A DNA stretch of 43,645 nt from Brachionus koreanus (Eukaryota > Rotifera > Eurotatoria > Ploima > Brachionidae), in NCBI GenBank assembly GCA_016987375.1, contig PJRA01000443.1, forward strand, positions 988,933 to 1,032,577, given 5' to 3'. The position numbers were made by a program, and so were the translations under genes. Below the pieces are notes generated by a model that searched no databases, was not told the origin of the DNA, and was given only the letters and a program-made list of their open reading frames with translations. Positions 11,255 to 20,392 of the stretch are shown here, piece by piece. How positions within the stretch are numbered: position 1 is the stretch's first letter; every line of letters starts with the position of its first letter.

Positions 11255-12687
11255 TTATTTATAAGAGATGTTTTGTAGTTTAAAAGTCCATGCCCATTTT
11301 GAAACAAGAGAACTAGAGTCAACACTATGCAAATCAATGACAACACCACCTTCAGGCGATTCGACCCATTGCAATTTCTCCTCATTGCCAAGAATATTAA
11401 TCTGTGTTGCTTCAGTGATTTGTACTGAGCCAAGTTCAACTTTTAAAGTTTCTTGTGGATACTTGAGCAAAATAGCATACACAATATCCCCACTGCTTGT
11501 GTACCAAACATCGGAGTTTTTAGTATCGTTTTGATACTTCCAAGGTTTTGACTCATAAATAGCTTCTCCGTTAATGGACAACCATTCACCCATTTGTCTT
11601 AGTCTTTCCTCAAAAATTGGAGCTATAGCTCCTTCCTTAGTTGGACCAATGTTTATTAATATATTACCTCCACAGCTGACAGTCTCAGCTAAACTCTTGA
11701 TAACTTCTTCAATCGTCAACACATCGCTTAGCTTAAGATTGCGTCTGAAGCCCCACGAATTCTTGTCCAAAGGCATACAATTTTCCCACTTGTGTTCCAA
11801 AAGTTTGCCCGGATTGAAATTGTCCTGACAAGTGTAAAAATCGCCATGCTGACAAAGAACACCAGAACCCCAACGATCATTCACAACTACTGACTCCTTA
11901 ACTGGACTTTCGTTATAAAGCCAAGCAATAAATGCAGTACTATTCCAATAAGAGTCGTGTGCTTCCCAATCACCATCCGACCATACAACTTCTGGCTCAT
12001 ATTTATTTACTATTTCATGCAATGACGGCAATACTTTTTCCTAAAATAAAATATTATTGTGATGATTTATTTTTATTTTTATTCTTTCTCCAAATCTACC
12101 TTTACATAAATTTGAGTGTTAAACGATTGATTTTTGTCGCTTAAATACAAAGGGTTAAACCATTCAAATAAACTATGATAAAGTCCGAAGCGAAGAGAAG
12201 AGTTTTTTCGGATAGCTTGTGCCAAATCGTCGACCAAATCTCTGTGCGGTCCGACATCGTTTGAATTCCAATTCCACGAGTAGGCTGACGGCCACAGTGT
12301 GTAGCCCTCATGATGTTTTGAAGTTAGAACAACATACTTGGCTCCCGATGCGTTGAACAAAGAAACCCATTGCAATGGATCGAAAAATTCGGCTTTGAAA
12401 TCGGGACCGAAATCAGCGTATTGAAAATTGGGCGGATAGTTTTTTTTCATGAAATCAACAACGTCTGAAGTAGGCTTATCGCCTTGCCAATCCCACCAAA
12501 ACCATTCAGAGCGAAAAGCGGGTACCGCAAAAACACCCCAGTGTATAAATATGCCAACTTTGGCGTCATCGTACCATTTGGGTAATGGCCGCGTATCCAA
12601 TGATGACCAGCTCGGATCATACTTTAAACTCTCAGCTTGCTTGACCACAATCAAAATTAATAAACTAAAAATTTTTTTCTCAATCAT
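11255..12687 (-). CDS. Alpha-L-fucosidase (GH29), two exons
   Basis: Glycoside hydrolase that removes terminal alpha-L-fucose from glycoconjugates, acting in the lysosome or secreted. Exons 12687-12100 and 12040-11255 are joined in phase 0 across a 59-bp intron (TATGTAAAG|GTAGAT ... ATTTTAG|GAAAAA), giving 457 residues; human FUCA1 is about the same. Residues 1-20 form a signal peptide ([20 protein letters not shown]). GH29 landmarks are [20 protein letters not shown] (35-53), the [17 protein letters not shown] block, and [10 protein letters not shown], where D218 is the expected nucleophile, followed by the conserved [14 protein letters not shown] block. NxS/T sites suggest N-glycosylation. 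No frame breaks. It belongs to the FUCA1/FUCA2 animal group; lysosomal versus secreted location cannot be told from the sequence. Confidence 0.96.
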
Positions 12688-13047
12688 TTTTTGGTTTATT
12701 TGAAATTATTTTCATAATTTTGCTATAAATTGGAATATAAAAAAAAAAAAAAAGATAAAAATCATATGACTTTATATATTTTTCTAACTACTTAGTTATC
12801 AATAGTGATAAAAATTTTAAATTATTTATCTCGCAAAATGAACAGATAAAATTCATTGAAAAAAAAAATATAAAATCCTTTTAGAGATTAAAAAAAAAAT
12901 TAATTAAACTAAATAGATATTAATTTCTATTTGAAAAAAATGAAAACAAAAATAAATCAACTAATAAAAAATATTTTATTGAATAAAAATTAATAAGTTT
13001 AAACAAATTTTTTAAATTTAAATAAAAAAAAAAAATTCTAGTTTAAA
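12688..13047. other. Spacer between fucosidase and progranulin
   Basis: About 360 bp of AT-rich DNA holding the fucosidase 5' flank and the progranulin 3' flank, both genes being on the minus strand. I see no distinct motif. Confidence 0.5.
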
Positions 13048-16000
13048 TTAATTAAGTTGGACTAGATTAATTGATTTTTTTTCGCAAGTTACAGTCGAAT
13101 TGCTGGCACATAAGTATCCTTGTGGACAGCTAAAAAAAAAAAAAAATTTTGTTTTAAAATCTAAAAAATCCTATTTTAATAAAATTAATTTACCAATTTA
13201 TTCCGTCATCGCAGCATACAGCATTTTGAATGGCACAACAGCCGTAAGAGTCTTGGGTCTTACAACAAGTTGATGTGTCCGGACAATAATGAACTGTGTC
13301 ATTGCATTGAATTGATTTTGAAGAGTCAAAATCTTGATCTTTTTTTCTAGAAGCAAAAATTGGCTTGGCCATATCAGGATCAATCATTTGACAGGTCTCA
13401 TCTTTTGAATTGCAATTATAACCATTTGGACAACACAAACCCTGATCACCACAACATGTTCCGTTTCTGTACGGACAACAAATACTCTGTCCAGACTTGT
13501 TTTGACACACAGTTCCATCACAATCAAGTTTTTCTTTAATTTCAGCTGCTAGAGCTTCAATTTCTTTCATAGAAATTTTTTTTTTAAGACATTCTCCAAT
13601 TTTAGTACCACAAACAGAATCACCCGGACAGCAAAACGACAAATCAGTGCAGCAAACTCCATCTGTGTAGGGACAGCATCCGTAAGAGCCGTCGGCCATT
13701 TTGCAGCATGTGTCCATAGGGTCACAAGTGGTCACGCCATCTGCACAAACAATCGGATCATTTCTTGTCTTTGGCTTGTTCTTGTTAAAGATTAATTTTG
13801 ATGGAAGCTTTTCAAGCCAAGACATTATGGTTATTCCATTGCTTTCGCAAGTTTTTTCCTTCAAGTTGCAGTGTGAGTTTTGAGGACAGCTAATTAGAAA
13901 AAATTATATTTTATTGCTAATTGATCAAAATGTTTGATTACCAGTGTAAATGATCTTCGCAACAAACAGCATTTGGTAAAGGACAGCAGCCATATGATCC
14001 GTCACTCATTTTGCAGCATGTGTATCCATTGGGGCAAAAACTGCAGCCGTCTGGACAAACAATCGAGTTAATCTCAAATTTATAGTGTCCTTTTGGAAGA
14101 GCTTTTTGCATTTGATTTTCTTGCGACTTTTTGTGCAAAAAGGCCAAAAACTTTTTATAAAAAGGCACTGATAAATCACCCTTGTTGCATCTACCACCTT
14201 TTATATCACACGTATAACCATTAGGACAACTAAGAAAATTTTTTTATTTAGGTGAAAAATTTTTATTCAATTAATTTTAGAGAATTCTACCAGTGCAAGT
14301 GGTCTTGACAACAAACAGCATTTGGAATAGGACTAAATAAATTTTTTATTTTTTTTTTTATTTATTTAAAAACTAAATAATTACCAACAACCCCAATCTC
14401 CGGACTCTAATTGACAACAAGTCGAGCCAGAGGGGCATTCTGCTTCACCACCAGGACACACTGTTTTAGCATTAACTTGATTTTGGGTCAAAATGGCTTT
14501 TATTTTGGATAAAAATGGAATAGATATGTCGCCTTTGTTGCATCGTCCCTCTTTTTCATCGCAAGTATACCCTTGCGGACAGCTATTTATTTTTAATGAA
14601 ATAAAATTTTAAAATTTTAATAATAATGGAATAAATACCAATGCTCGTGATCTTTGCAGCATGTGGCGTCCGGAATGGGACTTTTTTAAAATTTGAATTT
14701 TATTTAATTAAAAAAATTTTTTTGATTTTACCAGCAACCCCAGGCTCCGGATTTTAGCTGACAACAGGTTGTACTACTAGGACATTGAGCAGCACCACCT
14801 GGACATATTTGATTTGAATTAGGTTTAATTGAGGGTATTTTTTCAACTAAAGAAATTGATTTATCCCCTTTGTTGCATCTACCGCCTTTTACATCACACA
14901 CATAGCCATACGGACAGCTAAATTATTTTTTTTTTTTTAAAATTTAAAAATAAAACTCAAAAAATTTACCAGTGTAAATGATCTGAGCAGCATACAGCAT
15001 CTGGCAGAGGGCTTACAAATAAAAAAAAAAAAAATTTTATATTTTTTTGTTTTGATTAATTTTTACCAGCATCCCCAGTCGCCAGAATTTAATTGACAAC
15101 AAGTTGTGCCCGAAGGACATTGAGAAGACTGATCAGGACACGTTTTTGTTAAATTTTTTACCAATTTTTTTGACAAAGTTTTTTTGAATAAGGGAGATGA
15201 TAGATCGCCTTTTAAACATCTACCTCCTTTGACATCGCATGTATAACCATTCGGGCAACTAAAAATAATTTAAATTTATGTAAAAAATTTTAAAAATAAA
15301 TTTTGGTCAATTACCAATGAAGGTGGTCTTCACAACAAACAGCATTTGGTAAAGGACTTAAGGAAAAAATGAATTTTTTTTAAAGTAATGTCTATTTTCA
15401 GAATTTACCAGCATCCCCAGTCACCTGAATCAAGCTCACAGCAAGTTGAACCCGAGGGACATTGAGATTTTTGATCAGGACAAAGATTGTCTTTATTAAG
15501 CTTGGTGCCAGGCTGCTTTTTGTACCATTTTATTGAGAAAATTTCATCTGAATTTGAGTCCAATCTGTCACATTTACCTTGTGATGGATTGCACTTGTAG
15601 TTCTTTGGACAACTAGCAAAAAATTTGAATAGTTTAATTTAAAAAATTAAGAAAAGCTTTTTTTTTACCAGTGAATTTTATCATCACAACACAAAGCCTT
15701 TTGATTATTAAGAAATAATTTATTTTACAAAAAATTTTTTTTTCTTTTTAAATTACATGCCGAAGTGGACAGCTAAAATAAAAAATTATTAAAATAAAAA
15801 AATCTTTTTAGATGAGAATATTTATTACCATCCATAGTCGTGGTCGCCAAAAAGACAACAAGTTTGAGTTTCTTTGCATGTAGTTTGATTATCAGGACAC
15901 AAAATATCCTTGCCTATTTTAAAATTTTTATCTAACAATTCTGTTCTTAGGTGATAAGGCATGTATAGATCGTTTAAAACACATCTTTGATTAGCTGTGT

Positions 16001-16246
16001 CGCAGTCAAAACCTAAAAACACCTAAAATTTAAATCCAGAGAAACATAAGTTTTTAAAAAATTGCCTTTTGGACAGCAAAAGTCTACATCTGAACAGCAT
16101 GTGCCGTCTTTGACTGGACAGCAAGTGCTTGTTCCGTTCAAAAACGAACAAACTGTTGAATGTTCAGGATCACAAGAGCTCAATTCACTTGAACCAAGGT
16201 CGAAAACAAGAGCTATTACTATAATTACCGATATGATTATTTTCAT
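13048..16246 (-). CDS. Progranulin: secreted precursor with ten granulin modules, 15 exons
   Basis: Secreted growth-factor and lysosomal precursor. Fifteen exons: 16246-16066, 16012-15829, 15772-15757, 15697-15669, 15612-15409, 15356-15315, 15258-15067, 15011-14970, 14917-14732, 14680-14639, 14582-14385, 14332-14291, 14229-13942, 13889-13194, 13129-13048. They sum to 2424 nt, an uninterrupted 807-residue frame. A signal peptide (MKIIISVIIVIALVFDLGSS) precedes ten Cys-rich modules. Eight have the full 12-Cys pattern (such as [22 protein letters not shown]); modules 1 and 9 have 10 Cys and lack the central GxxGCCP loop. Nearly all introns are phase 2 and fall inside the Cys pairs. Modules 3-6 repeat one exon pair (186-204 nt plus 42 nt). 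In module 2 the short exon is split into 16 and 29 nt. The first intron has a GC donor (AAAG|GCAATT). Exons 13 and 14 carry fused modules, suggesting intron loss. Confidence 0.93.
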
Positions 16247-17182
16247 TATATTCTTAAAAAATGATGTTAGAAAAATTAAAATAATTTTCGTATTTAATAT
16301 TTATTTATTATTTAGACAGCTAGAAAGAAACTTTGAATTTCTGAACATTTTACATTCATACGCTTAAAGAATGCAATATTTGAAATTTTTCTAACTATTT
16401 GAAACAAAAAATCATGTGATTTGAGCACTAATGTGACTTGAGTTTGATAAAATAAATGCCATTTTATAAAAATAAGAGACTATGAGCAATTTGTAACTCA
16501 TGAGATCCGATTGTCTTTTGACACCAAAAAATAAAAATAATAAAAATAATGCTTATTCATAGAAAATGTAAGATAATTTTGAATTTTTCTCTTATCAAAA
16601 AAGGAACAAGTTATTTTTGGATAAAAAAAATTTATTAATAGTTATTTTTGTTAATTTGTTTTACAAGAACCAAGGTATGTATAGATCTATTTTAAATAAT
16701 ACATTTTTTTGCATTTTAAAAGCATGCTGTATAAAAGTTTTAATTTATTATTAAATATTTTACAGGACTAAAATATAAATTTGATGTTTTTTTTTGTCTA
16801 TGTTTGTTGATGATTTCCTAGAGCTTATGAAAAAAAATTTATGAAAAAAAATCAGTTAATTTTCTATGTCAAAATACAAAAATTATTGTTCAATAAACAA
16901 ATATTTTAAAAATTCAAATTTTAAACAAATAAATTCTAATTTAATTTCAAAGATTTTTTTTTAAAATTTTAAAATTGAATAATTGGATAAAAACGCACAG
17001 CAAAAGCCAGAAAACTGTAGAATAAAGCTTTTAAAAAATTGAAATTTTACCGAAAAAGACAAACAAAAAAGTTTTTTTAATAGAAAAGAGTCTATATATG
17101 CTTACGAATTTTTTCTTACATGTTGACCAAATTCTAGTTTTTAATCTAGAGTGACTGCAACTAGTCTAAATTTCGTATTTCA
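16247..17182. other. Upstream region of progranulin
   Basis: AT-rich spacer between the progranulin start and the LINE fragment. The progranulin promoter should be here. I see no coding frame, repeat or RNA gene. Confidence 0.5.
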
Positions 17183-17380
17183 CTAGTTTTTCACAAGTAG
17201 GATAACACCTTCTCCTTTCCTTTTTCGATCTCGAAAAACTTGATAGTCAAAGTTAAATACAAATGAATTAGGAATACTTTCATCAAGTTTAGTTTCATTA
17301 ATGAATAAGATGTCAACCATAATCGAATGAAAAATAGGAGAGAATTCATGAAGCTTTGATTTAAGACTATTGACATTTAA
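17183..17380 (-). pseudogene. LINE apurinic-endonuclease fragment
   Basis: An uninterrupted 65-codon frame ending in TAG matches the N-terminal part of the exonuclease-endonuclease-phosphatase domain of non-LTR retrotransposons. It reads NVNSLKSKLHEFSP, then VDILFINETKLDESIP, where the Glu of NETKL is the metal-binding catalytic position, then YQVFRDR and GEGVILLVKN. The rest of the endonuclease and the reverse transcriptase are absent. The C2HC-finger relic 160 bp upstream on the same strand may be the 5' part of the same insertion. Confidence 0.8.
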
Positions 17381-17541
17381 ATTAAAAATATTAATATATA
17401 TATATAATATAATTAGCCAAATTTAATCTAAATTATTCTATCTTAAATTTTTCATATACTAAACAACAAGAATTAGCAAGGGAGCTGAAAAGAAGGCTTT
17501 TGCCGTTCGGGCAAGTCCCGGGAAATTCCCAAATTTATTTT

Positions 17542-18015
17542 TCAAATAAAATAAAAAAAATTAAATATTTGAAGATTGTCAGAAGTCACAAACTTAGCAT
17601 AATTTTCTATAAAATTTGGATAATGTGAGGGAATAGAAATAGCTTGATAATTTAGGAATAATTGAAGATCGTCATCATTTGAATCAATAAATGACAAGAA
17701 CTGGCAGTCATTGATATGATTGTTATCACTTTTGGTACAACTGAGCAAAAAATTTGAAATAAATTCCCTCAAAATTCGATTAAAACAAGTCGAGAAGTGA
17801 ACTTTTAGTCCATTTCAAAACTGTTTGCAAATAAGACAGTTATCACTTCTTTCCAATTTTTGTTTTTTGAAGTTGGATAATGTTGATTCAAATTCAACAA
17901 AATTTAAGGCAAAACGAGTGAAGAAGGCAAGATTCAAAGAATGTTTTTCGTTTAAATAAATAGAAAATACTGTAATTAGTCGGCTTTCATAAAATTTAAT
18001 TAAGTTTAGATCCAA
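17542..18015 (-). pseudogene. Relic of a retroelement 5' frame with a C2HC finger
   Basis: One frame runs from 18015 to 17542, broken by a single TGA just after CLICKQF. Around that stop the reading is CLICKQF-stop-NGLKVHFSTCF, giving a C-x2-C ... H-x4-C zinc-finger-like pattern, followed by a hydrophilic segment (KSDNNHINDCQFLSFIDSND). It sits directly 5' of a LINE endonuclease fragment on the same strand, so I read it as the N-terminal part of that element. The family assignment is inference; the open frame and the Cys/His spacing are seen directly. Confidence 0.5.
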
Positions 18016-18479
18016 ATTTGTAATGATTTGTCTCTAATTTTTACACAAACCACTAATAAAGTCATGATTGACACCATTGGAAACGCTTGAGACACTTGAA
18101 TCGCGGAAATTAAAATAATTTTTTCAAAATTTTCAACATTTATACTTCTTTAATAAATTTTAAGTTTATTAATTTGAAAAAAAAAATTTTTTTTCTATAT
18201 CTGTTTTGTTATATTCCTTTTAATAAAAGAATTAAATTTTGTGGCGGTTCATGTCCTTTTAAACATTTAAAATTCTATTTAAATTAAATAAATGAAGTGT
18301 TATTCAGTCGACTATAATAAGCCTGATTAATAGTCAAATAATAGTCAAAGTATTTTTGCGAATTATTAATAAATATAAAATTCAAAGCTTAGTTTATTTA
18401 ATTATACCATTATCTAAATAAATATTAAAATAGATTAAATCAGAAAAACTAAAAAAGTTTTATCTATTTAATAAAGCAT

Positions 18480-18942
18480 CTAGCAAAAAATGACTCTATA
18501 ATTTGTGTTTCGGCAAAAAAATGTACTAGTATAATCATCATATGCATAACTGTAAGCATCAGGACAAGCTTTTTTGAATAGAGCAGGATAATTAAAAGGC
18601 CAGTCGGATGAACGACAAGTATGTGGCTGATTATGAGCGCCTCGGCAACAATACTGATCCGTTTTAAATTTTTCGCAAGCACTTAGACATCCTACTACTT
18701 GACCTTTTGAATTTAATTTTCTCAATTCATTTGGACATATTTTGTTCAAATCTTGACTACATTTTGGATTCTTGCACCAATAGGCACCAGAGCCTGGAGC
18801 TGGTCTCTCAATTTCAATTGACATTTTCAAATTGTAACCATCGACCAAACTAACATCGTAGTAATCTTGAGATCCCCAACTGTTCAAAGTAAATTCGGCC
18901 AAAGTAGCAGGAGTTTGGCCGCCTCTTTGCACGAGACTTAAC
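18480..18942 (-). CDS. Thaumatin-like protein, C-terminal half only
   Basis: About 150 residues matching the C-terminal half of thaumatin-like/PR-5 proteins: GGQTPATLAEFTLN, DYYDVSLVDGYNLKMSI, the Cys-rich GCLSACEKFKTDQYCCRGA segment, and the YSYAYDDYTSTFFC ending. Such proteins are secreted, and in some plants and arthropods are antifungal. The frame is intact to its TAG stop. Upstream there are acceptor-like AAG sites at 18943 and 18937, so the N-terminal half and signal peptide should be on earlier exons. I found no recognisable partner up to 20392, and a nearby ATG frame (around 19040) does not splice in phase. It is therefore either a gene with a diverged first exon or a 5'-lost relic. 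The AEFTL and DVSLVDGYN motifs make the family certain; whether the gene works is not. Confidence 0.75.
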
Positions 18943-20392
18943 CTTAAATAATTTTATTTAAAAAAAACTTTTATGCTCTATTTCTAAAAAACTACCACAA
19001 TTTATATGGTAACGTTTGGCTTTGTTAAACAACAAAAACATCATTCATTCGACTTAATGTCAAATTAAGTTCAAATTAATCATGCTTGAAATATTTACAG
19101 ACAAAATCTATCAATTTTATGTCAAATATGAATGATGCTAATGGAAAATTCTCATCAAAAATAATTTGTTTTTAATGTCAACTAAAAGAATTCTTAAATT
19201 AATGCTTATTTTTTAAATAAACAAATGATTATTCTAAAAAATATTGAAATATTTTTTTAAAATTTAAATGTTGATCAACAGGCGAATGACCATGCCCTAA
19301 AGAGACTGATTAGCATTCCATCTTTTTAATTTCATTAAGTCAAAATTACTTTTATTATTACTATTTCTAAAGGTAATTCAAAATCTCTAAAAATAAAGAA
19401 TAACCAGGATATATCTTGGTTATTCTTCCATTAAAAAAATTTCCTTTGTATTTTTTCTTTAGTTTGTTTTTACATTTAAAAGTGAATTGTTATATAAAAT
19501 GTGAAAAACTTAACATCCTTTCAAAAATTCTATGTTGAAAAGGATAAACACTACATTTTCTGCCAAACTAAAATTTTTGATCAAATTTCATTTTTCAAAA
19601 GTAATCAGAAAATTTTAAATGCGCAATTAAATTTCATCGCAGCTTTTTGAATTTTTGTAACATTTTAAATATATTTTTTTTGGACTTTTGAAAAATGTAT
19701 TGAAATTTAGTTGCGCATTTAAAATGTTTTGATCATAAATTAGATGCAAGTTTAGTAATGATAGTTAAAATTTAATAGAAATCTTATAAACAGATTTCTT
19801 TAAATTTAAATAATATATCTTCATCTTCTTCAGCTTTTTTTTCAACTTATTTTGATACACTTTTTTCCTTTTTGCAAAATTCATGCAGAGAAAGTTTTAT
19901 GCCAGTTTATATCAATTTTATTACATGTATATTTTTTCACTGCATATTTTAACTATCTGAGATCTATTTTCAAAATAATTTGAAAGAAGATTTATCAAAA
20001 TTGATAACAAGAAAATCGAATGCTTTTCTAAAGTCAATAAACAAAGAGACAATTCTCAGTTTCTTTTCTTTTACTTTATTTATTTCACTTAAGAATCTAG
20101 TGGAAATTTTTTACTTCGCAAATAAATTCATTCAATTGACTGTTTAAAGATTTATTTTTCAAAAATTTATTGCATTTTAATATTAAAATATTTTTTAAAT
20201 TAATATTAATATAAATAAAATTTTCTCTCAATTGGAATTTACATTTAAAAATTGCGTTGTTTTCTTAATTTAAAAAAAAAAATAAATAAAAAGAAGAAAA
20301 AACTAATAAATCAAATTTTACGGTTTAATTATTTTTAATAAATGGTAATGAATAAAACACTGTATCAAATAATGCTGAACAAAACTAAAAAT
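18943..20392. other. AT-rich spacer upstream of the thaumatin-like exon
   Basis: No recognisable coding exon. It contains the inverted-repeat element at 19584-19726. The missing N-terminal half of the thaumatin-like gene was looked for here and not found. Confidence 0.5.
19584..19726. mobile_element. MITE-like element with two interleaved inverted repeats
   Basis: Two inverted-repeat pairs are interleaved. CATTTTTCAAAAG (19589-19601) pairs with CTTTTGAAAAATG (19685-19697). The 26-bp arm 19612-19637 pairs with 19699-19725 with about two differences; both arms contain a GCGCAA/TTGCGC core. The 9-mer TTTTGATCA occurs immediately outside on both sides (19575-19583 and 19727-19735) and may be a target-site duplication. 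The middle part (19625-19665) recurs at 6841-6881. There is no coding capacity, so it looks like a small non-autonomous element. Confidence 0.6.

Noticed and set aside
17191..17376. Minus-strand frame with an ATG over the LINE endonuclease fragment
   Set aside because: It is in another frame; the frame from 17380 to 17183 carries the endonuclease motifs.
18970..19045. ATG frame (MMFLLFNKAKRYHINC) as the first exon of the thaumatin-like gene
   Set aside because: Its donor is phase 1 and neither acceptor of the next exon fits; there is also no thaumatin-like N-terminal motif.
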